From positions 1,302,001 through 1,366,000 of the forward strand of contig NZ_OX443569.1 in NCBI RefSeq assembly GCF_947539375.1: 64,000 nt of DNA. Direction: 5' to 3'. Shown here piece by piece: positions 44,697-53,392 of the stretch; positions within the stretch are counted from its first letter, which is position 1, and the number at the start of each line of letters is the position of its first letter. Origin of the DNA: Lactobacillus isalae. Its GTDB lineage: Bacteria > Bacillota > Bacilli > Lactobacillales > Lactobacillaceae. Below the pieces are notes generated by a model. It was not told the origin of the DNA and did not search any database. It worked only from the letters and a program-made list of their open reading frames with translations. The position numbers and the translations under genes are program-made.

Positions 44697-45394
44697 TTTC
44701 GAATTAATTTTTGATATAAACTAGCCTGCCTTGGAGAAGATATTCTTCTCTTTAGACCTGTTACAATTTTTTGCTTTACTGTCTGCTGTCCATCTATCCA
44801 AGTACCAGTAAATAAATGAATTGAATACGAGTCTTTACTTGGATTACATAAAAAGCCATCTGGATAAACATGAACTCCGTCTTTTAAAAGTTGCTCTCTA
44901 TTGCCTGTTTTTAAGTCGTATTTTTCTTTTAAGATATCAGTTACAGACAAACTGTTTACGCCAGCCATTTGATTATTTTTGTCAAAAGTAAACTCTCTAT
45001 CCTGGTAGTAATCGAGAATGTCTTTGATAAAGGGATGATGTACTTCTGCACCAAAAATAGCAGCTGATAAGTAGTCGTTGTTTTCAAAGCCGATAAAAGC
45101 TTGATTACTTAAAAGTGGATCTAATTTTTTAAGAACTCTAACGTCTGTATCTAAGTAAATTCCGCCTTGCTCATAAATCGCACGAGCCCGGATATAATCA
45201 GACACAAAAGCCCATTTTTTAGCCTGGTACGCTTCTTCAAGATAACAATTCTCATGCATATCAAAGTTATCTTCATTCCACTCAATAATTTCATAGTCAG
45301 GCAATTTCTTTTTCCAAGTTGCAAGACATTCCTCAATTAATGGCGACTTAGGATTATGCCCTACCCAGACGTAATGAATTTTTTTAGGGATCAT
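44693..45394 (-). CDS. GT32-type glycosyltransferase
   Basis: 233 aa. Family of capsular and Och1-like sugar transferases with a DxD motif: IYLDTDVRVLKKLDPLL, Asp82 and Asp84 bind the metal and nucleotide sugar. The start IPKKIHYVWVG is characteristic. It uses a nucleotide sugar to extend a surface polysaccharide; donor and acceptor are unknown. ATGA overlaps with the flippase upstream and with SprT downstream. Confidence 0.88.
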   Translation of the reverse strand: MIPKKIHYVWVGHNPKSPLIEECLATWKKKLPDYEIIEWNEDNFDMHENCYLEEAYQAKKWAFVSDYIRARAIYEQGGIYLDTDVRVLKKLDPLLSNQAFIGFENNDYLSAAIFGAEVHHPFIKDILDYYQDREFTFDKNNQMAGVNSLSVTDILKEKYDLKTGNREQLLKDGVHVYPDGFLCNPSKDSYSIHLFTGTWIDGQQTVKQKIVTGLKRRISSPRQASLYQKLIRK

Positions 45395-46827
45395 CTTTTT
45401 ACCTTTCTAAAAAATCGTGTCATAAAGTCCATAATATCTTGATTAAAGTCTAACTTCATCATAAACATAATTCCAGCATAAATAATTAACATCAAAATTG
45501 ATTTAACTGTCATGTTCAAAAAACTTGAACTAATTAGGTTAGGCATGAGCATCCCTGCAATCAACGTAATCATTCCAATCAAGAAATATTTTGGTACGTC
45601 GCTAAATGCATCTTTAAAATTATAGTCATCTCTTACAATCCAAAGTCGTAAAATTAAGACTACAAACTCTGTAATCAAAATTGCCACGGTTGCCCCGCTA
45701 GCTCCATATGGCCGATCAAGCAAGGCTGCTAAAACAACCTCAATAATTGCTCCAATAACTACTGGAATCGCATATTCCTTGTCTCTCCGATTAGCTAGCG
45801 CAAATTGGTTAGCAAATACCCCACCCATCGGAATCATAATGATTGTTAATGCAAAGAAGAACATCAAAGGCGTCATGGGGATAAACTTCTTACCAAAGAA
45901 GAATGGCACGAATTGCTTGGTATTAGCCATAACAATGACTGCAAATAAGGTTCCAAGCATTGTGGTTGCTTCAAGTGACTTCTTTAAGACAACTTTCTGC
46001 GTCTCCTTTTCTTCGCTAGCCATTTTCGGCATGATAACTAAAGAAATACTAGTAATTACTCCTAAGATCATATTAGAAATTCGTTGCGAATTATCATAAA
46101 AAGCAACTTGGGTAGAATTGCTAAAAAAGCCTAGGATTGGTTTATCTAGCGATGTATAAATCTGCGTTGCTATCTGGGGAATCATTAATGTAACGATTGA
46201 GACAATAGTTGTCTTGTATTTATAAAAATGACCTACTGGCTTTCCTACATACCTATGTATATCAAGCCAAAAGACAAAAGATCCCAGCATTGTCGAAACT
46301 GACATAATTAAAAAGTACTTCCAAAGATCAGCTGGCGATTTAATTAATAGTAAAATCAAAACCACACTAGCTAATTTAACGGCAGTATTTTTTAACACTA
46401 CTCGGCCAAAGTCAGCTAAGCCTTGAAAGAACCAAGAAATATCAACTTGAGCCGAGATTAAATACGGAACCATTAAGATCAAATAATTCCAATACTGAAT
46501 ATGAAAAATATTAGTAATCAGTAATGTAATTAGAATGGTCACTAAACCAGCAATTGCCTGAAAGTACCATAAGCCCCAGAAGGCTTCAGTTAACTCTTGC
46601 GGGGTACCATAAGTTCTAGTTCGAGAAACTGTTCGAATTCCAATGTAAGAAACTGACAAGGTACAAAATACCATCAGAAACTGCACAGTATTATTTACAC
46701 TGCCATAAATACCATAAGTCTTAGGTCCTAAAACTCGAGATAGATATGGAACTGTAATTAGCGGCACTAAAACTAAAAAGATTTGATAGACCGCATTATA
46801 TAGAATATTAAGAAAAGTTCGTTTCAC
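45391..46827 (-). CDS. Polysaccharide flippase, Wzx/MOP family
   Basis: 478 aa, about 12-14 membrane spans, no signal peptide. It moves undecaprenyl-linked oligosaccharide across the membrane. The N-terminus NILYNAVYQIFLVLVPLITVPYLSRVLGP is classic for Wzx/RfbX. Start GTG at 46827 with AGAGG upstream; 11 bp after the CDP-glycerol transferase gene. Its partner polymerase is not in this window. Confidence 0.93.
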   Translation of the reverse strand: MKRTFLNILYNAVYQIFLVLVPLITVPYLSRVLGPKTYGIYGSVNNTVQFLMVFCTLSVSYIGIRTVSRTRTYGTPQELTEAFWGLWYFQAIAGLVTILITLLITNIFHIQYWNYLILMVPYLISAQVDISWFFQGLADFGRVVLKNTAVKLASVVLILLLIKSPADLWKYFLIMSVSTMLGSFVFWLDIHRYVGKPVGHFYKYKTTIVSIVTLMIPQIATQIYTSLDKPILGFFSNSTQVAFYDNSQRISNMILGVITSISLVIMPKMASEEKETQKVVLKKSLEATTMLGTLFAVIVMANTKQFVPFFFGKKFIPMTPLMFFFALTIIMIPMGGVFANQFALANRRDKEYAIPVVIGAIIEVVLAALLDRPYGASGATVAILITEFVVLILRLWIVRDDYNFKDAFSDVPKYFLIGMITLIAGMLMPNLISSSFLNMTVKSILMLIIYAGIMFMMKLDFNQDIMDFMTRFFRKVKR

Positions 46828-46838
46828 TACTTTTTCCT

Positions 46839-47987
46839 CTAAAATTTCTTTGTCATGTAATTAAAGATAGGCTCACAAGAACCAATATCATCAGTTTCAT
46901 CAATTAAACTCCGCCAATAAAAACGTTGTTCTTTGTATTGATCATCGTCAAGATACTTCAAAACTTGCAGAAGTTCTTTTTGTGAGTTAACACAAGGCCC
47001 AGGTGTAACATCTTCATACGGGCTTAATAATAAGCCACGGACCTTTTCGTATTGCTTTAGATAATTGGTAATGAAAATGATTGGCTTGTCTAAGTACAAG
47101 TAGTCAAAATAAATTGACGAAAAATCAGTAATTAGGAAGTCAGTATTTCCTAATAGTTCGTATAAATCGAGATCATTTTCAAATAAATAATCATTATTTA
47201 AGAAGGCAATATTTGAAAACTGACTGTTAAAATTCTCAAACATTCGCATTTCATAAGGATGAAGCTTCACAATTAAATATCGATGATTTACCTTTAAAGC
47301 ATCATTTAACTTATATGGATCAAAATCTATAAATGCAAAGTAGTTACCCTGCTTTATTTTTTTCATAACAAACTGATCTTCTAATTCATAGCGGAAAGTT
47401 GGCATATAGATTCCTATTTGAGCTTGATCATCCCTAGTTTTAAACAAATCTGCTAGTAATTTTTCTTTAGAGATTGCTGGATGATTAATGTAATCAATTC
47501 TAGGGAAACCAAGCTTTTGATATTTTTTACCTTCAATTGCCATACAGGCACTCATTAAACTTTCATAGAGGTCGGAGCTTGACGTTACCATGTCTGCATT
47601 TTTATGCCATAGCTTTTGATTACGCTTATTGTCTCGGTAGCGCGTATTATGAGCCATAAATCCCATACGTTTTAAAGGTACACCATGCCAAAATTGAATA
47701 TTAACTTGATCTCGTCGTACTTTAAAAGGCTGGTGAGTAGTAATCACATACTTAGCAGCGCCAATTTTTTTCCAAGTTTCCCATGATAAATGAGAAGATG
47801 GCCAAGGCTCAACTAAAGTAATGTTGTAGTCGGGATGCTTGGCTCTAATGTATTTATAAAATAAATAGCCATTTGAACCAGATCTACCTGAGCCATTCAA
47901 GACTACAATATTCTTTTCTTTAATTGGACGAAGACTTGCAAGGAAGCTTATTCCCCATAAGTACAAGCGAAAAAATAAACTTTTCAT
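46839..47987 (-). CDS. CDP-glycerol glycerophosphotransferase family protein (TagB/TagF-like)
   Basis: 382 aa, peripheral membrane. The family adds glycerol-phosphate from CDP-glycerol to a teichoic or surface polymer. Motifs: FWHGVPLKRMGFM (about 95-107, catalytic His region) and DFLITDFSSIYFDYLYLDKPIIF (about 285). Shorter than polymerising TagF, closer to a primase or a side-branch transferase. AAGGA lies 8 nt upstream. First gene of the flippase-GT32-SprT operon; TagD (57365) would supply the donor. Confidence 0.88.
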   Translation of the reverse strand: MKSLFFRLYLWGISFLASLRPIKEKNIVVLNGSGRSGSNGYLFYKYIRAKHPDYNITLVEPWPSSHLSWETWKKIGAAKYVITTHQPFKVRRDQVNIQFWHGVPLKRMGFMAHNTRYRDNKRNQKLWHKNADMVTSSSDLYESLMSACMAIEGKKYQKLGFPRIDYINHPAISKEKLLADLFKTRDDQAQIGIYMPTFRYELEDQFVMKKIKQGNYFAFIDFDPYKLNDALKVNHRYLIVKLHPYEMRMFENFNSQFSNIAFLNNDYLFENDLDLYELLGNTDFLITDFSSIYFDYLYLDKPIIFITNYLKQYEKVRGLLLSPYEDVTPGPCVNSQKELLQVLKYLDDDQYKEQRFYWRSLIDETDDIGSCEPIFNYMTKKF

Positions 47988-48075
47988 TTAGATGTTCCTT
48001 AATAAAAATTATTCATCATAGTACAAATCCGTTAGCACTATTATTTTTATGCTATCTTTATATTATTAAGGGTAT

Positions 48076-48107
48076 AAAAAAAGCTTGAGTAAACTCAAGC
48101 TTTTTTT
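48076..48107. terminator. Terminator after the P-type ATPase (works on both strands)
   Basis: A palindrome AAAAAAAGCTTGAGT with its full complement, separated by two bases and with A/T runs on both sides, 18 bp after the ATPase stop. Confidence 0.9.
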
Positions 48108-48124
48108 AATTATTTGATAAAACT

Positions 48125-50800
48125 TTATTTTCTAGCAGTGCGTCTTTCAAAGAACTTAACAATTTCAACAATGATAATCATTAAAAGTCCTGCAACAATA
48201 ACTACTAACCATTGCATCCCATCTAATTCGGTCACATCAAAAATCTTAGTTAAAAATGGAATTTCTACTGCAGCCATAACTAAGGCTGAAATAAGAATTG
48301 CTCCGTTGAACCACTTATTTTCAAATGTCTGTGCTCTAAAGATTGACTTGTGAATAAATTTAGAGTTAAAGGCATGAAACAATTGAATTAATCCTAAAGT
48401 AAGAAAGGCCATTGTTAAGGCATCCGCATGCTGCATAGCTGCGTTTCCAACATGAGGACCAACATGCAAGCCAAATTGATATGCACCTAAAACTAAGATA
48501 CCTTCTAAAATACCTTGATAAATAATTGAACTTGCAACACCACCACTAAAGAAGTTGGACTTTCTACCACGTGGCTTCTTCTTCATAATTCCTGGTTCAA
48601 CTGGTTCAACACCTAAGGCAATTGCTGGTAATGTATCAGTAACTAAGTTAATCCACAACAATTGCACTGGCATTAAGATATCCCAGCCAAGCATGGTCAT
48701 CATGAAGACTGTTAAGACTTCACCAACGTTACAACTCATCAGATAAAGAATTGCCTTTTGAATATTGGCAAATACCTTACGGCCCTGCTTGATTGCCTCA
48801 ACTATTGTCGCAAAGTTATCATCAGCTAACACCATATCAGCAGCACCTTTTGATACTTCAGTACCAGTAATCCCCATACCAATACCAATATCAGCTTGCT
48901 TTAAACTAGGAGCGTCATTTACACCGTCACCAGTCATAGCAACAATCTTATTATTTGCTTGCCATGCTTTAACAATTCTAACCTTGTTTTCAGGCGATAC
49001 ACGTGCATAAACGCTATAGTCCTGAACGTGCTTGTTAAAGTAGTCATCCGACAACTTATCAAGTTCAGCGCCTGTAATTACGGCTTTATCCTTGTCTGGA
49101 CTTTCTTCTAAAATACCTAAACGAGAAGCAATCGCAGCAGCAGTAATTTGATGGTCACCAGTAATCATGACTGTTCTGATTCCAGCACTCTTGGCTTCTG
49201 CAACAGCAGCTTTAGCTTCAGGTCTTTCTGGGTCAATCATTCCGACTAAACCGGCAAAAATCAAATCTTGCTCAACATTATTCGTGGTTGGATCATCGTA
49301 TGCCTTATCTACAACCTTGTAAGCAAGTCCCAAAACACGCAAAGCTTGTTCAGCCATATTCTTGTTTGAAGCTAAGATAGTTTTTTTTTCACTATCGGAA
49401 ATTGGCGCAACTTGCCCATTAATTTCAATCTTAGTTACGCGTTTCAATAGTTCATCAGGTGCACCCTTTACAGCAACAAAGAATTTATCGCCATAATGGT
49501 TAACTGTCGACATTAACTTTCTTTCTGAATCAAAAGGAACTTCTTGAACACGGCTATCTTTCTTGAGTAACTCTTCAACTTTAATGTTTTGATCAAAAGC
49601 ATATTGAATTAAAGCTGTTTCAGTTGGATCTCCTAATAGTCTTCCGCCATCTTCAATCTTAGTATCATTAGCCAAAATCATGGCCATCATAGCTGGATTA
49701 TCTGCTTTAATTGTCTCTTCATCATTGTGAAGTTCATTATCATAATAAACTTTTTCAACAGTCATTTGATTTTGCGTTAAAGTACCAGTTTTATCAGAAC
49801 AAATAATGTCCGTTGCACCTAGAGTTTCAACAGCTGGCAACTTTCTAACAATTGCCTTGTGCTTAGCCATTGTTTGCGTACCAAGAGCTAAAATGATTGT
49901 TACAATTGCTGGCAAGCCTTCTGGAATTGCAGCTACGGCTAAAGAAACAGCAACTAAAAACATATCAATAATTAGCTTGTTAGTTGGCTCGCTTCCTTGC
50001 TTGGTAAACATCCCCACGATAAAGACAATCACACAAATTGCTAAAATCATGATTGTCAAAGTCTTACCAAGCTGATTTAAGTTTTCCTTTAATGGAGTAG
50101 CTGTTTCATCGGCATTGTTTAACATTGTCGCAATTTTACCGACTTCAGTCTTCATTCCAGTTCCAACTACGATACCTTCTGCTCGTCCATAAGTAACATT
50201 AGTATTGGCATACGCCATATTAACTCTGTCACCTAATGCCACATCATCAGCTTTTAAGACCTCGCTATCTTTTTCAACTGGGACAGATTCTCCAGTCAAT
50301 GCGGACTCTTCAACCTTTAAACTCGCTGTCTTTGCTAAACGCATATCAGCTGGAACCACATCACCAGCTTCAAGCAAAACAATATCACCAGGCACAATAT
50401 CAGTACTTGGAATTTCTAAAATTGCGCCACCGCGCCTTACATGAGCATTCGGCGTCGACATTTCTTTTAAGGCATCAATTGCAGCTTCTGATCTTGCTTC
50501 TTGAATCACACCTAAAATTGCATTAAGCAAGACAACAATCATAATGATTGCCGCATCAGTCCACTCATTTGCCACAACTCCTGATAAAATTGCAGCTACA
50601 ATCAAGACAATGATCATAAAATCCTTAAATTGATCGATAAAGCGCATGAACATACTACGTTTTTTCTTCGACGCTAAAGAATTCGGACCTTCAGTTGCTA
50701 ATCTCTTCTTAGCCTCATCATCAGTCAAACCATTATCTAACGATGTGTTCAACTCTTTCTCAATTTGAGAAATATCTTGAGCATAGTACTTCTCTTTCAC
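48125..50800 (-). CDS. P2-type cation ATPase, probable Mn2+ exporter (SERCA-like)
   Basis: 891 aa, full length. Start GTG at 50800 preferred to TTG at 50806, since GGAGGG lies 8 nt before the GTG but only 2 nt before the TTG. N-terminal cation ATPase domain, TGES at about 169-172, ion-binding PEGLPA at 293-298, phosphorylated Asp336 in CSDKTGT, hinge TGDGVNDAP, C-terminal six-span bundle. By sequence it looks like a Ca2+ pump, but the yybP-ykoY riboswitch directly upstream responds to Mn2+, and the riboswitch-controlled P2 pumps of lactococci (YoaB) and pneumococci (MgtA) export Mn2+. I infer Mn2+ export. Own promoter. Confidence 0.9.
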   Translation of the reverse strand: MKEKYYAQDISQIEKELNTSLDNGLTDDEAKKRLATEGPNSLASKKKRSMFMRFIDQFKDFMIIVLIVAAILSGVVANEWTDAAIIMIVVLLNAILGVIQEARSEAAIDALKEMSTPNAHVRRGGAILEIPSTDIVPGDIVLLEAGDVVPADMRLAKTASLKVEESALTGESVPVEKDSEVLKADDVALGDRVNMAYANTNVTYGRAEGIVVGTGMKTEVGKIATMLNNADETATPLKENLNQLGKTLTIMILAICVIVFIVGMFTKQGSEPTNKLIIDMFLVAVSLAVAAIPEGLPAIVTIILALGTQTMAKHKAIVRKLPAVETLGATDIICSDKTGTLTQNQMTVEKVYYDNELHNDEETIKADNPAMMAMILANDTKIEDGGRLLGDPTETALIQYAFDQNIKVEELLKKDSRVQEVPFDSERKLMSTVNHYGDKFFVAVKGAPDELLKRVTKIEINGQVAPISDSEKKTILASNKNMAEQALRVLGLAYKVVDKAYDDPTTNNVEQDLIFAGLVGMIDPERPEAKAAVAEAKSAGIRTVMITGDHQITAAAIASRLGILEESPDKDKAVITGAELDKLSDDYFNKHVQDYSVYARVSPENKVRIVKAWQANNKIVAMTGDGVNDAPSLKQADIGIGMGITGTEVSKGAADMVLADDNFATIVEAIKQGRKVFANIQKAILYLMSCNVGEVLTVFMMTMLGWDILMPVQLLWINLVTDTLPAIALGVEPVEPGIMKKKPRGRKSNFFSGGVASSIIYQGILEGILVLGAYQFGLHVGPHVGNAAMQHADALTMAFLTLGLIQLFHAFNSKFIHKSIFRAQTFENKWFNGAILISALVMAAVEIPFLTKIFDVTELDGMQWLVVIVAGLLMIIIVEIVKFFERRTARK

Positions 50801-50821
50801 CGTCAAAACCCTCCAATAACT

Positions 50822-50856
50822 AAAAAAGACTTATGACCAGTTATCAGTCATAAGTC
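50822..50856 (-). terminator. Switchable terminator of the Mn riboswitch
   Basis: 10-bp perfect stem GACTTATGAC/GTCATAAGTC, then six U on the minus strand (A run 50822-50827). The 5' arm shares CTTATG with the aptamer P1 stem, so the two structures exclude each other. Confidence 0.88.
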
Positions 50857-50933
50857 TCACTAATTAAGATAAGTCCAGAGATGTTATCTCGGTTGTTGAA
50901 CTTATCGCAATAACTTGCCGTTACTCTCTTATG
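50849..50933 (-). promoter_or_regulatory. yybP-ykoY manganese riboswitch aptamer
   Basis: On the minus strand the outer stem is CATAAG (50928-50933) with CTTATG (50849-50854). After the 5' arm comes AGAGTAAC, and before the 3' arm TTAGTGAGA, corresponding to the conserved GGAGUAG and AGCAAGA metal-binding loops of the family. The inner hairpin GATAAGTTCAACAACCGAGA / TCTCTGGACTTATC matches the Lactococcus element in outline. When Mn2+ holds P1 closed, CTTATG cannot enter the terminator stem, so the pump is expressed. Confidence 0.87.
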
Positions 50934-50940
50934 CAGTTTT

Positions 50941-50969
50941 ATTATATTAAACTATCAAGTCCGATACAA
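50941..50969 (-). promoter_or_regulatory. Promoter of the riboswitch-ATPase unit
   Basis: Minus-strand TTGTAT (50964-50969), a 17-bp spacer and TATAAT (50941-50946), ending about 7 bp before the aptamer P1 stem. Confidence 0.7.
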
Positions 50970-50971
50970 GT

Positions 50972-51805
50972 TTAGTTCTTTTTATAAAAATCATCAAAAA
51001 TAGTTACTGGCAAGTGACGCTTGTGTTCACTCTTCTTCCATAACTTTTCAATTTGTTCAGCAGCTTTTTCGCTTACTTCTTTACCTTCCAAGTAGTCATC
51101 AACTTCTTTGTAAGTTACGCCTAAAGCTACTTCATCTGGTAAATCTGGCTTTTCTTCTTCTAAGTCAGCAGTTGGCGCCTTTTCATATAAATGCTTAGGA
51201 CAACCAAGTTCCTTGAGCATTGCCTTTCCTTGACGCTTGTCTAGACGGAAAAGTGGAGTAAGATCTGCTGCACCATCACCATACTTAGTATAAAATCCAG
51301 AAAAGTTTTCAGCTGCATGATCAGTTCCTACAACTGCTCCATTATTTGCACCAGCAATTGCATATTGAACAACCATTCTTTGACGTGCCTTAATATTACC
51401 CTTATTAAAGTCAGTAATCTTTTGACCAGTTGCTTCAACTACTTTAACCATTGCGTCAACTGGCTCCTTAATATTCACGATTAGATCTTGATCAGGCTTT
51501 TGAAAAGCAATTGCGTCTGCTGCATCACTTGCATCAGCTTGAACGCCATAAGGAAGACGAACAGCGATAAATTGGTAAGAATCGTCACCAGTTTCTTTAC
51601 GCATTTCTTCAATTGCCATTTGGCAAAGCTTACCAGTTAAGGTTGAATCTTGACCACCAGAAATTCCCAAAACATAGCTCTTTAAAAATGGATTTTCTTT
51701 TAAATAGTCTTTTAGAAAATTAATTGATTTACGAATTTCTTCTTTAGGATCAATTTCCGGTAATACATGTTCATAAGCAATAATTTTCTCTTGTAATGGG
51801 CGCAT
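50972..51805 (-). CDS. nadE: NH3-dependent NAD synthetase
   Basis: 277 aa. It amidates deamido-NAD to NAD with ammonia and ATP. PP-loop SGGQDS at 49-54; [23 protein letters not shown] is the deamido-NAD and ammonia site. No glutaminase domain, so the ammonia type. Starts 1 bp before the stop of pncB is cleared, forming a salvage operon pncB-nadE. Confidence 0.97.
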   Translation of the reverse strand: MRPLQEKIIAYEHVLPEIDPKEEIRKSINFLKDYLKENPFLKSYVLGISGGQDSTLTGKLCQMAIEEMRKETGDDSYQFIAVRLPYGVQADASDAADAIAFQKPDQDLIVNIKEPVDAMVKVVEATGQKITDFNKGNIKARQRMVVQYAIAGANNGAVVGTDHAAENFSGFYTKYGDGAADLTPLFRLDKRQGKAMLKELGCPKHLYEKAPTADLEEEKPDLPDEVALGVTYKEVDDYLEGKEVSEKAAEQIEKLWKKSEHKRHLPVTIFDDFYKKN

Positions 51806-51806
51806 T

Positions 51807-53279
51807 CTAATATCCTCTTTTCACAATTCGATTGCGGATGTTGTTAATCAAGTTCATCTTGTTGTCATACAGCTTTTGCGATAAATCTACTGGATAGTCT
51901 TGTGGATTCAAGCTACGCTTATATTCATCCCATAAGCCATCCAAGTTATCTGCAGCAAATTCTTTGGTTTCCTTAAGAGTAGGTTCTTGATAAATTAATT
52001 TTCCTTTATGGAAAATTTCGTGCAACAAAGGACGAGCTGTATAGTCAGTAACAACCTTATTGATATAAGTATATTGAGGGTGGAACATGAAAAGTGCATC
52101 AAATTTTCTTGGATCTTCATCATAGCGTGAAACCCAGTCACCTTCATTTTTCTTTTCAGAGTTAGCTTGGATTCTCCAAACTTGCTTTTTACCTGGAGTA
52201 GATACTTTTTCCGCATTTGAAGAAATCTTCAAAGTATCACGCATATTGCCATCCTTATCTTCAATGGCCACTAACTTGTATACACCACCTAAGGCAGGCT
52301 GGTCAAAAGCAGTAATTAATTTAGTACCAATTCCCCAAACATCAATTTTTGCGCCTTGCATCTTAAGGTTTTGAATGGTCTTTTCATCCAAATCATTTGA
52401 AGCATAAATCTTTGCATCAGGAAAACCAGCATCATCCAGTTGCTTGCGTACCTTTTTAGAAATATATGCCATATCTCCTGAATCAATACGAACGCCTTGG
52501 AAGTTGATCTTGTCACCCATTTCTTTAGCAACCTTAATGGCAGTCGGAACACCACTTCTTAAGGTATCATAAGTATCAACTAAGAATACACAATCCTTGT
52601 GTGTTTCTGCATATGCCTTAAAGGCATCATATTCATTATTGAAAGCCTCAACCAATGAGTGAGCATGGGTTCCAGCAACAGGAATATCAAATAACTTTCC
52701 TGCTCTAACATTACTTGTAGCATCAAAACCACCAATGTAAGCTGCACGAGTTCCCCAAATAGCTGCATCAGTTTCTTGAGCACGACGTGAACCAAATTCC
52801 ATCAAGCCATCATTGCCGACTGCTACCTTAATTCTTGCTGCTTTAGTAGCAATTAAAGTTTGGAAATTAATAATATTTAAAATTGCAGTCTCAACTAATT
52901 GAGCCTGTGCTAATGGTCCTTCGATTTGCATAATTGGTTCATTGGCAAAAACCAATTCACCTTCTCTAGCACTGCGAATAGTTAACTTCAATTTCAAATT
53001 ACGTAGGTAATCGATAAAGTCATCATCGTAGTCGCAAGTTTCTTTAAGATATTTTAGATCACTTTCTTTAAAGCGAAGATTATTTAAATATTGAATAACG
53101 TGACTTAAACCAGCATTAACTGCGTAGCCATTGCCAAAAGGTTCTTTTCTAAAGAACACTTCAAATACGGAGTTTCTTTCACTTACACCCTTTTTAAAAT
53201 AGGTATACATCATATTAATTTCATACAAGTCTGTATGAAGAATTAACGAATCATCTTGATCAATTTGTGGGTAAAACAT
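51807..53279 (-). CDS. pncB: Nicotinate phosphoribosyltransferase
   Basis: 490 aa. It makes nicotinate mononucleotide from nicotinate and PRPP, the entry to NAD salvage. Start [15 protein letters not shown] is typical; [11 protein letters not shown] carries the likely phosphorylated His; later [15 protein letters not shown] and SNDLDE. GAGGGG lies upstream of the ATG. The pair pncB-nadE implies reliance on exogenous nicotinate, common in lactobacilli. Confidence 0.97.
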   Translation of the reverse strand: MFYPQIDQDDSLILHTDLYEINMMYTYFKKGVSERNSVFEVFFRKEPFGNGYAVNAGLSHVIQYLNNLRFKESDLKYLKETCDYDDDFIDYLRNLKLKLTIRSAREGELVFANEPIMQIEGPLAQAQLVETAILNIINFQTLIATKAARIKVAVGNDGLMEFGSRRAQETDAAIWGTRAAYIGGFDATSNVRAGKLFDIPVAGTHAHSLVEAFNNEYDAFKAYAETHKDCVFLVDTYDTLRSGVPTAIKVAKEMGDKINFQGVRIDSGDMAYISKKVRKQLDDAGFPDAKIYASNDLDEKTIQNLKMQGAKIDVWGIGTKLITAFDQPALGGVYKLVAIEDKDGNMRDTLKISSNAEKVSTPGKKQVWRIQANSEKKNEGDWVSRYDEDPRKFDALFMFHPQYTYINKVVTDYTARPLLHEIFHKGKLIYQEPTLKETKEFAADNLDGLWDEYKRSLNPQDYPVDLSQKLYDNKMNLINNIRNRIVKRGY

Positions 53280-53323
53280 TTTGTCCCCTCATTACTAACT
53301 AAATAATTTTTTTCTTGTATTTT

Positions 53324-53351
53324 ATTATAATCAAAGAAGCGCAGATATCAA
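53324..53351 (-). promoter_or_regulatory. Promoter of pncB-nadE
   Basis: Minus-strand TTGATA (53346-53351), 16-bp spacer, TATAAT (53324-53329), about 45 bp before the pncB ATG. Near-consensus. Confidence 0.75.
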
Positions 53352-53380
53352 AAAGAGACACCAAATTTCGATGTCTCTTT
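53351..53380 (-). terminator. Terminator after the GT2 gene
   Basis: 9-bp perfect stem AAAGAGACA/TGTCTCTTT followed by TTTTTGAT on the minus strand, 12 bp after the stop. Its U-tract overlaps the -35 of the pncB promoter. Confidence 0.85.
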
Positions 53381-53392
53381 AAACTTTTCACC

